From the NCBI RefSeq assembly GCF_024166365.1, contig NC_064820.1:65573501-65637500 (forward strand): DNA of 64,000 nucleotides, written 5' to 3'. The position numbers and the translations under genes are program-made. Under the pieces are notes generated by a model. It did no database searches and had not been told where the DNA came from. It was given only the letters and a program-made list of their open reading frames with translations. This DNA is from Elephas maximus indicus (lineage: Eukaryota > Chordata > Mammalia > Proboscidea > Elephantidae). Each line of letters begins with the position of its first letter. The stretch's first letter is position 1. Below are positions 44,994 through 55,929 of the stretch, piece after piece.

Positions 44994-45003
44994 CAACAAC
45001 AGC

Positions 45004-45245
45004 ATTTCATAAGCATCTACTATGTGCCAGACACTTGTGAAGTGTGTACCAACTATCTAATTTAATCTTTAAAAGAACTGTGAAGTGGGTATTATTATTC
45101 CCAACCATATGAATTGGGTATCATTATTTTTACAAATGAGGAAACAAAGGCACATATATGTTAGTTACTTCTGTGCAAAGTTACTTAGCTCGAAAGTGGT
45201 TAGAGGAAAAATTAGAACCCAGATAGTCTGACTGTAGAGGCGTAC
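45004..45245 (+). repeat. MIR or MIR-like
   Basis: 'CATCTACTATGTGCCAGACA', 'TTACAAATGAGGAAACAAAG' and 'GCAAAGTTACTTAGCTCGAA' are typical MIR landmarks in sense. Confidence 0.75.
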
Positions 45246-45264
45246 ACTTATGTACTTCTCTGCA

Positions 45265-45445
45265 GTGCCCCTCAAAAAACACAGGGTACTTCGTATTTTT
45301 CTTATTTTACGGATGAGCACCCTCAGACTCAGAGAGGTTAAGCAATCACACAGCTGGTAAGTGGTAAAGCTGGGATTCAAACCTGGGCCTGTCTCCAAAG
45401 ACCCTGCTGGTTTCTTTATAACAGGCAACATAATGCCTTTCTTCA
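45265..45445 (+). repeat. MIR, second copy
   Basis: 'CTTATTTTACGGATGAGCAC', 'CAGAGAGGTTAAGCAATCAC', 'GGGATTCAAACCTGGGCCTG' match MIR in sense, directly after another copy. Confidence 0.82.
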
Positions 45446-47676
45446 GGAGAACGTGTTTTTCAGACAGGGCTTTCTTAATAGCACATTAAGATATAGCCTC
45501 GGCTATGAGGGTGGGGGTTAGAGAAAGTGAGGGAGAGAAGAGAAACTGAGGGAGCAACTCTTAAACTCTTAAAATTTCGTGGGAGTTGCCCACGACCTCT
45601 TTAATCCAGGCACTCCAGAAGCTGGAATTTTCCTTTTGAAGTGACCTTTCTTAGTTGCTATGACTGTGGGTGCAGTTGCCAGTGAAATTCAATTGACATT
45701 CATGGGGATATTGTGTCACAAATTTTCTCTAACTTGGAAATGTATTTTCTTTTCTTCTCTCTCCTTTCTGACTTGCCCCAATACACCAACCATTCCTGCT
45801 AAGAAAAAAAAAACTAGAGAAATTTAAGAAGTATTTTTCTCAAATAAGAACCCTACATCAGCAGTCATTGTTGTCTTGTTCAAAGAGGGACTGGCCAGGG
45901 GTGGTTGGGTTGTGCTCCTTGACACCAACCAGAGGGTTAAGCCTATTTAACTTCCTTTATGTCTCTGCCATTCATGAAGTAGTACTAACTCTTTTAGATT
46001 CCAACTCAATCAAAAAACAAAAACAAAATATGCTGATTTCAACAATAATTTATTTTGGGCCATTTCAACTGGCTGTAGTTTTCTTTACTAAACGGTTTGC
46101 TGTTAAGTCGATTCTGACTCATTGCCCGCCTCCACTGCCTGTAAAACATAAGCTTCATTTCTCCCCATCCTGAGCCCTGATGACATTCATGTTAATGACT
46201 TATGAATTTACAGTGAACAGATAGCCTTGACAATCAAAGTACTATTCTGGCATTTTTAGCATTTGAGAAGCCACGTACTCCCTTGTAGTTTGAGAATTTT
46301 TATAAGAATTCTCTAAAAGTTGGATTTGAGAGACAAACAGCAAAACAGATATTGGAACAATTTCACTAAATTGCTAATCTTCTGGAAGAGTTAACAGACT
46401 ACAGAAATTTTTACTCATAGGAGTATGTTCTCATTTCCATTTGGTTCACTCTCAATAAATGTTCCTGGTGATAATGTGCATTGTAAAGAAAGCTGTTTTA
46501 ACATCAGCATTGACCTTAACAATAAAAGTTAAAACTTATTTTTTATTTCAATGAGACGTCTCAAGAATGACTTTTTTGAAGTACAAGGTTAAAATACTCT
46601 TCCACAGTCCACGGTGTTTGACTGTTTGTCCTCTTGTTAATTAAACAGTGGGTTAGTGGGTGTGTCATTTTTTCCTTGTGTTCAATTTCCCTTTCACCTG
46701 CTACATAGTGACATATTTAGTACCTTCAGCCAGGAAGAGAGTTGAAAAATAAAAGAATCTTCTCCAGATTCTAGGTATTGGTCTGCATCCCAGTTCCTGC
46801 TCACTGAAATTCATATCTACGCTGGTGCAAGGACTCCAAGCTTAAACCTCCACTCACAAATGAAGGAATTGGAGGGGAGGTGAAGACATAAAATTATTTT
46901 TAGTAAAAGAAGTAGAATCTAAAAGCAACGATGATGTAAGTTTAGCTGAAAAATGCTGGACTGCCCAATGCATTTGAGTGTTATGAGTTACGACGGCAGT
47001 GGGTTGGGTAATGTGAATGCCCCTTTTAAATAATTATTTCAGTGGTTTAAACTATCATCAGCCCCACAAGTCCTTCAACTGGTCACTAGACAAAAGAGAG
47101 GCCAAGCTGGACTCCAGTGAAGTCCCTGTTTAATAAGGTACGTTTTTTTATTTTATTGTGGTAAAATATATATAACAAAAAGTTTTGGCCTCTATCCATT
47201 TGCCTATTCTGGACATTTCATATAAGTAGGATCATACAATATTTGGCCTTTTGTGTCTGACATTTCACTCAGCATGATGTTTTCAAGGTTCATCCATGTT
47301 GTAGCCTTTATTAGGTCACTTTAAACTGATTTATATGTTGTGATAAGATAGTTTATAAAACAATTCATATCACTTTGAAGCTTCATGTGTAGCAGGAAGC
47401 CCCAAGTCCTTCTCTGGGAAAAGGTACTTTCTTGGTTTTCCACTGAGGGGTTGAGTGGATAAAGGCCTTTCACGTCTCCCAAGCCCTTAGCCTGCATGTG
47501 GGACTGTGGGAAATGCAAAAAAGCAAGAGCCAGCTGCCTGCTTAGGACAGGGAAGCCCAGACCACCCTGCCTAGTCAGCTTCCTCTGGTCCTGACTCACT
47601 TTCCAAACTGGGACCTTTGGCCCAGGACTGTGTACAGACAAGGACAGCAGCTAGCAGGGTAGGCCCAAGTGGAAAT
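45446..47676. other. No gene; unique-looking DNA with small fragments
   Basis: A short antisense SINE tail lies at 46087-46122. 47145-47330 ('CATACAATATTTGGCCTTTT', 'CACTCAGCATGATGTTTTCA') resembles an antisense L1 3' stretch (compare 51450-51510). Otherwise nothing recognisable. The 106-codon minus frame at 47321-47641 is unrecognised. Confidence 0.45.
46087..46122 (-). mobile_element. AfroSINE tail fragment, antisense
   Basis: 'AAACGGTTTGCTGTTAAGTC' and 'GATTCTGACTCATTGCC' match only the last ~35 bp of a SINE or RTE tail; the body is missing. Confidence 0.65.
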
Positions 47677-48437
47677 GTTGCCAGGTAGAAATCCCAGGTT
47701 CTGCTCGATGTGACTTGTTGCAGCCAATACACGAGGCTGAGGTAGAAGAGAAGAACGTCGCCTTTATTTTGTTGCACAAGGAAAGGAGCAGTTGGGGCTG
47801 CTGCTTCCAAGACTGCTTATAGGCAGCTTGGGGAAGTGGGCTTTTACAGACAACAGACTAGGAAATGCAAATTAATCATGAATATTCAGGACTGACCTCC
47901 ACGCAGGTGCCCAGAACTTAGGGTTGACTATGCATTTTCTCTAGACAAGGGTTCAATTATCTGGGATGGAGGAAGAAGTCGATTTTCCTTCATTAGTATA
48001 TTAAGTCTCCACCCAGAGGTGGGGTGTTTATATGTATTTTTTTACTTAATAAGCTAATAAAACCTGTTGCTGTCAAGTCAATTCCAACTCATAGCTACCT
48101 GCTAGGACAGCGTAGAATTACCCCACAGCATTTCCAAGGAGTGCCTGGTGGATTTGAACTGCCAGCGTTTTGGTTAGCAGCCAGCCTCTTGACCACTATG
48201 CCACCAGGGTTTCCAAACAAGGGATTGTCAGAAGTGGGATAGGTCACTGAAAATAGCAAGATGGTGCCGAAAGGTGCTAAAACTGAGGTCACCTATGCTA
48301 TGGCCTGTTCTGTGGTTATCTTATCAAGAACAACTGAAGAAATATGTGTAGCCTATTCTGCTCGGTGTAGGAGGATATGTCAGAGCAGGTGTCTCTAAGA
48401 AGGGTTGGGCTGTGAGGCTGTCTGCCTCAGTAAGACA
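47677..48437 (-). mobile_element. Putative ERV-type LTR, antisense, cut by an AfroSINE
   Basis: Read on the minus strand the right part contains 'CTGCCTATAAGCAGTC' (TATA-like), then about 70 bp downstream 'AACAAAATAAAGGCGACG' (AATAAA signal), then a region ending in ...CAACA. This promoter-signal-end spacing is that of a retroviral LTR (U3-R-U5). Its exact ends are uncertain: TGTT at 47677 and AGACA at 48437 are plausible, but no matching flanking duplication was found. A nearer U5 end at 47716 is also possible. No internal viral genes are visible. Confidence 0.5.
48058..48216 (-). mobile_element. AfroSINE, antisense, inside the ERV-type LTR
   Basis: 'AAACCTGTTGCTGTCAAGTC', 'CAGCGTAGAATTACCCCACA', and head 'GACCACTATGCCACCAGGGT'. 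Splits the LTR-like sequence at about 48057/48217. Confidence 0.88.
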
Positions 48438-49059
48438 GTCTATGTGAAAGCACCCAGCTTGGAGTCGAGTAGGCATCAAGAGATGTGTCCAGAACAGCTG
48501 TTTATAGCAGAGCAGAGATGAGTTGGTTTACTCCAGGTGAGGAGGGCCATGTCCTTTAGAGCAAGGACCCAAAACTGCAGCCCCTGAGTAAACACTTAAG
48601 AACCCACAAGGAGGCCCTGGAATTCCTTCCCAAGGGCAACTGGGTGTGGGGGTTTCAGGCAGACTCAGGAATTCAGGCAGCTTCCCCCTACTGCCCAGGA
48701 CTGTTTTTATTGAGCCACCTGCTCCCCTGCAAGCCTCCCCCCACATACCCAGCTCACAATAGAAGCTCAAAGAACATTAGTTTCCTTCCTTCCTACTTTG
48801 ACCTGCAGGCTGTTGGCCAGCAACGATCTCAGGGAACTATAAACCTTTTGGGGGAAGAAATCACAAGCCAGAGCTGCAGACATGAAATTCCATTTAATTC
48901 TACTCCATTCAAGAAGAGGCTTCAGAGCTTTGCGTTCAGTTTGTGCTGCAGAGTTGCAGGAGTTGGGCTGCGGCCCCGAAGGTCTACTGTCTTCAGCCCT
49001 TTTCTCTCTTCTCCACCAAGCCTACTCTAAACCTTCTCCAATCTTGAAAATAAACCCGT
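48438..49059. other. No gene; unassigned
   Basis: The 128-codon + frame at 48644-49030 has no recognisable domain, and its opposite strand is also partly open (48528-48770), typical of GC-richer chance frames. No repeat was assigned. Confidence 0.4.
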
Positions 49060-49639
49060 AGGAAAAAACTGACAACCCAGTAGAAAAATGGACAGGGACA
49101 TGAACAGCCTGTTCACAGAAAAAGAAACCAAATTGGCTTTTAAATATATGAAATAATTTTCTGCCTAACAACTAAAAAAAAAATGCGAAGTAAAACAAAC
49201 TACTACTCTTCACCCATCAGATTGGCTAAAATAAAAATATTTGCTAATATATTGCATTGTCCGTGATTGGGAGAGGGGAGTATAACACAGTATAAATTAA
49301 TACAACCTCTTTAGAGGGCAATTCTACACGTTTTTCCTATATTACATTCTCACATGTGAGCAAAGGTGTATGTACAATGATGCACATTGCAGCATCCACA
49401 GGAACTCGTTAAAGAAGGTGTGGCCCGTAATAGTATAGATTTATTTGTGCTAATGAGGAACCATCTTTAAGACATAATGTGAAGTGGAAAAGTATGGCTC
49501 AGAACAGTACATAAAATACCTCTGAAATTGGCCACTGTAGTTGTCTCCAGAGAAAGGGGCTGGAGGGCTGGAGGCTGGGGTGAAACACAGACTTACATTT
49601 CAAGGTATACTCTTTGGGATTTTTAAAAACTGTGTGCAT
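49060..49639 (+). mobile_element. L1M 3' region
   Basis: 'TAGAAAAATGGACAGGGACA', 'CACCCATCAGATTGGCTAAA', 'AGAGGGCAATTCTACACG' and 'GCAGCATCCACAGGAACTCG' are colinear with old L1M ends. It is interrupted by a younger L1 piece and seems to finish at 50380-50430 ('CATGTATATGTATTTCTTTT'). Confidence 0.65.
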
Positions 49640-50375
49640 TAACAAAGTGTATTAAGAAAATGTTCTGCATCCGGCTTTGGTGAGCGGACATCTAAGATGT
49701 ATCGATTGGTACCATCCCACTTGGAGGAAAGGAGAATGAAGAAAACCAAAGACACAAGGAAAATATTAGCCCAAGAGACTAAAGGCCCATGTAAACCAGA
49801 GACTCCACCAGCCTGAGACCAGAAGACCTAGATGGAGCTCGGCTACTAATAATGACTGCCCTGAAAGGGAATAGAACAGAGATTCCCAGACTGAGCAGGA
49901 GAAAAGCCTGGAGCAGAGCTCAAATTCACGTAAAAAGACCAAACTTAATGGTCTGACAGAGACTGGACGAACCCCCAAAACCATGCCCTGTGAATGCTCT
50001 GTTAACCCAGAACTGAAACCATTCCTGAAGCCGACACTTCAGACAAGGATTAGACAGGACTATAAAACAAAAAATAATATATGTGAGGATAGTGCTTCTT
50101 AGTTCATTCAGATACATGAGACCAAATGGGTGGCTCCTATCCAGAGGCAGGTTAAGAAGGCAGGAACGGACGGGAACTGGTTGAAGGGACACAGAGAACA
50201 TGGGGTGAAAAGGGGGAGTGTGCTGTCACATTGTGGGGAATGCAACTAATGTCACAATAAAAAAAAATGCAATACGTATATAAATTTTTGTATGAGAAAT
50301 TAACTAGAGCTATAAACTTTCACCTAAAGCACAATAAAGAAAAATTGTGATAATGGCTGAATAATTAAAAAAAAA
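49640..50375 (+). mobile_element. Elephant-type L1 3' UTR, sense
   Basis: Starts 'GTATTAAGAAAATGTTCTGC', the same site as in the minus-strand L1 nearby ('GTATTAAGAGAATGTTCTGC' inverted at 51164-51183). It contains 'GGAGAATGAAGAAAACCAAA' and 'GAACAGAGATTCCCAGACTG', and ends 'AACTTTCACCTAAAGCACAA' followed by AATAAA-like sequence and an A-rich end. 5' truncated, no coding sequence left. Confidence 0.85.
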
Positions 50376-51566
50376 AACACCATGTATATGTATTTCTTTT
50401 TCAACTAAAAAAAGTACTACTTAATTTTTTTAAAAAAGAAAAAACTCCATCATCTTCCCCCTCATTGTTTTTATTTATTTTTTTATTGTGCTTTACGTGA
50501 AAGTTTACAGTTCAAGTCAGTTTCTCATTAAAAAAAATATATATATATATATACACATTGTTGTGTGACCCTACTTGCTCTCCCTGCAATGTGACAGCAC
50601 ACTCCTCTCCACCCTGTATTTTGCGTGTCCATTCAGCCAGCTCCTATCCCCCTCTGCCTTCTCATCTTGCCTCCTGACAGGAGCTGCCCACATTGTCCTG
50701 TGTCTACTTGAGCTAATAAGCACAGGCCATATCAGTATCATTTTATGTCTTATACTCCAGTCTAATATTTGTCTGAAGAGTTGGCTTCGGGAATGGTTTT
50801 AGTTTTGGGCTAACAGAGAGTCCAGGGGCCGTGAACTCTGGGGTCCCGCCAGTCTCAGTCAGACCATTAAGTCTGGTCTTTTTTTCTAGAATTTCAGGTC
50901 TGCATCCCACTTTTCTCCTGCTGTGTTCCCTGTCAGGGCAGTTATTGGTGGTAGCCAGGCACCATCTACTTCTTCCAGTCTCAGGCTGATGGAGTCTTTG
51001 GCTTACGTGGCCCTCTCTGTCTCTCGGGCTCATATTTTCCTTCTGTCTTTGGTTTTCTTCATTCTCCTTTGTTCCAGGTGGGTTGAGACCAATTGATGCA
51101 TCTTAGATGGCCACTTGCTGGCTTTTAAGACCCCAGATGACACTTACCAAAGTGGGATGCAGAACATTCTCTTAATACATTTTGTTATGCCAGTTGGCCT
51201 AGACGTCCCCTGAAACCATTGTCACCATGCCCCACCCCTGGTACTCTGTCCCTCGAAGCGTTTGGTTGTATTCAGGAAACTTCTTAGCTTTTGGTTTAGT
51301 CCAGTTGTGCTGACTTCCCCTGTATTGTGTGTCGTCCTTCCCTTCAAGCTAAGATAATTCTTGTCTACTATCTAGTTACCTCATAACCATCAAAGAACGT
51401 TTTCTTCTGTGTTTAAAACTTTCTTGAGTTCTTATAGTAGCGGTCTCATACAATATTTGTCCTTTTGTGACTGACTAACTTCACTCAGCACAATGCTTTC
51501 CAGATTCATCCTATGTTTAGAGATGTTTCACAGATTCATCGTTCTTTATTGTTGCATAATATTCCA

Positions 51567-51743
51567 TTGGAAACCCTGGTGGAGTAGTGGCTAAGTGCCA
51601 TAGCTGCTAAGCAAAGCTCGGCAGTTCGAATCCGCCAGGAGCTCCTTGGAAACTCTGTGGGGCAGTTCTACTCTGTCCTATAGAGTCACTATGAGTTGGA
51701 ATCAATGGCAATGGGTTTTTTTGTTTGTTTGTTTGTTTGTTTT
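51567..51743 (+). mobile_element. AfroSINE inside L1, with 10-bp duplication
   Basis: 'GGAAACCCTGGTGGAGTAGT' head, 'GGCAGTTCGAATCCGCCAGG' box B region, tail with (GTTT)n. TAATATTCCA flanks it at 51557-51566 and 51744-51753. It lies in the C-terminal ORF2 part of the minus-strand L1 and runs opposite to it. Confidence 0.93.
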
Positions 51744-52146
51744 TAATATTCCAGTGTGTGAATATACCATAATTTGTTTATCCATTCATTCGTCAATGCG
51801 CACCTTGGTTGCTGCCATCTTTTTGCTATTATAAACACAGCTGCAATGAACATGGGTGTGCATGTATTTATTCATGTGAGGGCTCTTATTTCTCTAGGAT
51901 ATATTCCAAGGAGTAGGATTGCTGGATCATATGGTAGTACCATTTCTAGCGTTTTAAGGAAGTGCCAAATCAGTTTCCAAAGTGGTTGTACCATTTTACA
52001 TTCCCACCAGCAGTGTATAAGTGTTCCAGTCTCTCCACAACCTCTCCAACATTTATTATTTTGTGTTTTTGGATTAACGCCGGCCTTGTTGGGATAAGAC
52101 GGTATCTCACTTTAGTTTTAACTTGCATTTCTCTAATGCCTAATGA

Positions 52147-52596
52147 TCATGAGCATTTCCTCATGTATCTGTTGGCCGCCTGAATGTCTTCTTTGCTGAA
52201 GTGCTTGTTCATATCCTTCACCCATTTTTTAATTGGGGTATTTGTCCTTTTGTTGTTGAGGTTTTGTAGTGTCTTGTAGATTTTAGAGATTAGATGCTGA
52301 TCAGATTTGTCATAGCCAAAACTTTTTTCACAGTCTGTAGGTTGTCTTTTTACTCTTTTGGTGAAGTGTTTGGATGAGCATAAGTGTTTGATTTTTAGGA
52401 GCTCCCAGTTATCTAGTTTCTCATGATTCTGTATTGTTAGTAAAGTTTTGTATCTGTTTGTGCCATGTATTAGGGCTTCTTGCATTGTCCCTATTTTTTC
52501 TTCCATGATCTTTATCGTTTTAGATTTTATATTTAGGTCTTTGATCCATTTTGAGTTAGTTTTTGTGCATGGTGTGAGGTATGGGTCTTGTTTCAT
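52147..52596 (-). pseudogene. L1 ORF2 C-terminal region remnant
   Basis: 149-codon open stretch, the longest piece of L1 protein here. It reads from D-P-Y-L-T-P-C-T-K near the start to H-F-S-K-E-D-I-Q-A-A-N-R-Y-M near the end, where K-K-W-V-K-D-M-N precedes. In intact L1 this lies between the reverse transcriptase and the cysteine-rich end. A TGA ends the frame early; the remaining C-terminal part continues in other frames to about 51450. Confidence 0.92.
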
Positions 52597-53041
52597 TTTT
52601 TTGCAGATGGATATCCAGTTATGCTAGCACCATTTGTTAAAGAGACTGTCTTTTCCCCAGTTAACGGACTTTGGGCCTTTGTCAAATATCAGCTGCTCGC
52701 AGATGGGTGGATTTATGTCTGGATTCTCAATTCTGATTCATTGGTCTATGTATCTGTTGTTGTACAAGAACCGTGCTATTTTGACTACTGTGGAAATATA
52801 GTAGGTTCTAAAATCAGGTAGTGTGAGGCCTTCCACTTTGTTTTTCTTTTTTAGTAATGCTTTACTTATCCGGGGCCTCTTCCCTTTCCATATGAAGTTG
52901 GTGATTTGTTTCTCCATCTAATTAAAAAATGCTATTGGAATTTGGATCAGGATTGCTTTGTATCTGTAGATTGCTTTGGGTAGAATAGACATTTTCACTA
53001 TGTTGAGTCTTTCTATCCATGAGCAAGGTATGTTTTTCTAC

Positions 53042-53903
53042 TTACGTAGGTCTCTTTTGGTTTCTTGCAGTAGCATCTTGTAGTTTTCTTTGTATAGGTC
53101 TTTTACGTCTCTGGTTCGATTTATTCCTAAGTATTTTAGCCTCTTTTTTGTTTTTTTTTAATTTTATCCTCTTAAGGGCTATTGTAAATGGTATTGATTT
53201 GGTAATTTCCTCTTTGACGTTCTCTTTGTTGGAGTAGTGGAATCCAACTGATTTTTGTATGTTTATCTTGGATCCTAATACTTCACTGAAATCTTCTATT
53301 AGTTTCAATAGTTTTCTCGTGGATTCTTTAGGGTTTCCTGTGTATAAGATCATATCATTTGCAAACAGAGATACTTTTCTTCTTCCTTACCAATTTGGAT
53401 GCCCTTTGTTTCTTTTTCTAGACTAATTGCTCTGGCTAGGAACTCCAGCACAATGTTGAATAAGAATGGTGATAAAGGGCATCCTTGTTTGGTTCTCATT
53501 CTCAAGGGAAATGCTTCCAGACTCTCTCCATTTAGGATGATGTTGGCTGTTGGCTTTGTATAAATGCCCTTTATTATGTTGAGAAATTTCCCTTCTATTC
53601 CTATTTTGCTGAGAGTTTCTATCATGAATGGGTGCTGGACTTTGTCAAATGTCTGCTCTGCATCAATTGATAAGATCTGTGGTTCTTGTTTTTTGTCTTA
53701 TTTATGTGATGGATTACATTGATTATTTTTCTAATGTTAAACCATCCCTGCATACCTTGTATGAATCCCACTTGGTCATGGCGAATTTTTTTTTTTTTGA
53801 TATGTTTTTGAGTTCTGTTGGCTAGGAGATTGTTGAGGGTTTTTAGGTATAAGTTCATGAGGGATATGGGTCTGTAATTTTCTTTTTTTTTTAGTGTCTT
53901 CAT
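53042..53903 (-). pseudogene. L1 ORF2 reverse transcriptase remnant
   Basis: Three overlapping pieces in different frames. The first (53622-53903) starts with N-Y-R-P-I-S-L-M-N, typical of the RT fingers. The second (53350-53625) has [11 protein letters not shown] (motif B). The third (53042-53353) covers R-I-K after the catalytic box. The catalytic box itself (53354-53365, read in the +1 frame) is F-A-N-D instead of F-A-D-D, so one catalytic aspartate is lost, in addition to the frame breaks. Confidence 0.92.
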
Positions 53904-54077
53904 CTGGTTTTGATATCAGGGATATGCTGGCTTCATAGAATGAGTTTGGGAGTATTCCGTCCTTTTCTATGTCCTGAAATACCTTTGTAGTAGTGGTGTT
54001 AACTCTTCTCTGAAAGTATGGTAGAATTCTCCGGTAAAGCCGTCAGGGCCCGGTCTTTTTTTTGTTGTTGGGAGTTT

Positions 54078-54586
54078 TTAAATAAACTTTTCAATCTCTT
54101 CTTTTGTTATAGGTTTATTTAGTTGTTCTATCTCTGTTTGTGTTAGTTTAGGTAGGTAGTTTGTTTCTAGAAATTTGTCCATTTTCTCTAGATTTTCAAA
54201 TTTGTTAGAGTAGGTTTTATCATAGTATTCTGTTATGATTCTTTTAATTTCCATTGGGTCTGTTGTGGTATTGCCCATCTCATTTCTTATTTGGGTTATT
54301 TGTTTCCTCTCCTGTTTTTCTTTTGTCACTTTGGCCAATGGTTTATCACTTTTGTTGATCTTTTCAGAGAATGAGCTTTTGGTATTGTAATTCCTTTAAT
54401 TCTTTTTCTGTTCTCTATTTCATTAAATTCTGCTCTAATTTTTATTATTTGCTTTCTTCTGGTGCCTGAAGGCTTCTTTTCTGCTTTCTTTCTATTAGTT
54501 CGAGTTGTAGGGATAATTCTTTGATTTTTGGTCCTTTCTTCTTTTGGGATGTGTGCAATTGTTGCTGTAAATTGACCTCTGAGCAC
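54078..54586 (-). pseudogene. L1 ORF2 linker region remnant
   Basis: Two frames (54326-54586 and 54078-54338) give the lysine-rich region between endonuclease and RT. Recognisable parts are I-R-A-E-F-N-E-I-E-N in the first, then I-R-N-E-M-G-N-T-T-T and Y-Y-D-K-T-Y-S-N in the second. Confidence 0.85.
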
Positions 54587-55463
54587 TGCTTTTGTTGTGT
54601 CCCAAAGGTTCTGGTAGGAAGTGTTTTCATTCTCACTTTATTCTATGAATTTCTTTATTCTGTCCTTAATTTCTTCTATAACCCAGTAGTTTCTGAGCAA
54701 GGTGTTGTTCAGTTTCCATGTGTTTGATTTTTTTTTCTGTTATTGATTTCTATTTTTATGGCTTTATGGTCAGAAAAGATGCTTTGTAGTATTTTGATGT
54801 TTTGGATTCTGTTAAGGCTTGCTTTATGACCTACTATGTGGTCTATTCTAGAGAATGTTTCATTCCATGTGTGTTGGAAAAGAAAGTATATTTGGCTGCT
54901 GTTGGGTGGAGTGTTCTGTATATGTCTATGAGGTCAATTTGGTTGATTGTGGCATTTAGATCTTCTGTGTCTTTATTGTACTTCTTTCTGGATGTTCTGT
55001 ACTTCACCAAAAGTGGAGTGTTGAAATCTCCTACTATTATTGTGGCACTATGTCTCTTTTCAATGCCCTTAGAGTTTCTTTTATGTGTTTTGGAGTCCTG
55101 TTTTGGGTGTGTGTATATTTATTATGTCTATATTCACCTGGGATACTGGCCCTTTAATCATTATATAGTGCCCTTCCTTATTCTTTGTGGTAGATTTTAC
55201 TTCAAAGTCTATTTTGTCAGAAATTAATATTGCCACTCCTGCTCTTTTTTGATTGTTGTTTGCTTGATATACTTTTTTCCCATCCTTTAAGTTTTAGTTT
55301 GTTTGTGTCTTTAAGTCTAAGGTGTGTCTTTTGTAGGCAGCACATAGACAGATCATGTTTTTTGATCCATTCTGCCACTCTCTGTCTCTATTGGTGCATT
55401 TAGTCCATTTACATTCAGCATAATTATTGATAGGTATGAGTTTAGGGCTGTCATTTTGATGTC

Positions 55464-55464
<1 letters not shown>

Positions 55465-55498
<34 letters not shown>
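55465..55498. repeat. (TG)n microsatellite inside L1
   Basis: About 17 TG units without interruption inside the endonuclease part of the minus-strand L1. It disrupts the reading frame and must have expanded after insertion. Confidence 0.95.
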
Positions 55499-55929
55499 GT
55501 TGACAGTTTCTTTTTTCCACTTAATTTTCTGTGCTGAGTAGTTTTTCTTTATATATTGTCTTTTCCTCTTTTTCATTGTTCTTGCTTTTGTATTTGCTGA
55601 GTCTTTGTTTTTCTTATTTTTATTTTGGTATGTAGGATTGTGGTTACCTTAATATTTACCCCTTTTTTCTACATTTAAGCCAAGCTTTTATTTCATTTTA
55701 TCGCCTTGACTTCCTCTCCATATGAAAGATCTATGACTACATTATTTTTTAGTCCCTCTTTTTTGATTTAATGTTGTCATCTTTTACATAATGACATCTC
55801 TATTTCCCTGTTTTGAGGGTTTTAGCTTTGATTTATTTTTGTGATTTTCCTATTTGGGTTAATATCTGGTTGCTCTATCCTGTGTTCTAGTCTTGGGTTG
55901 TTATCTGATGTTATTGATTTTCTAACCAG

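Larger units (their letters stand above)
41885..45003 (+). mobile_element. RTE-type LINE, nearly full length, inactive
   Basis: About 3.1 kb, a usual length for RTE elements. The 5' part (41885-42375) is the segment reused in the tRNA-Gly SINEs. An endonuclease region (42377-42811) and reverse-transcriptase region (about 43900-44520) follow. A C-terminal part runs to 44993, and the end is 'CTAGCAACAACAGC', the CAA-type 3' end of the family. Many stops and shifts break the single expected ORF. The 3' end ('ATGAGTCAGAACCGACTCAA') is what AfroSINE tails share, which fits RTE acting as the SINEs' partner. Confidence 0.93.

Noticed and set aside
47321-47810. Minus-strand frames of 106 and 79 codons
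   Set aside because: The right part falls in the putative ERV-type LTR, and neither frame has viral or cellular protein motifs I recognise.
54802-55227. 141-codon + strand frame rich in hydrophobic residues
   Set aside because: It is the complement of the L1 ORF2 region on the minus strand; the apparent membrane-like composition comes from complementing lysine- and glutamate-rich codons.
55440-55500. (TG)n as a possible regulatory element
   Set aside because: It sits inside a dead L1 and is a common microsatellite expansion; nothing else suggests a role.
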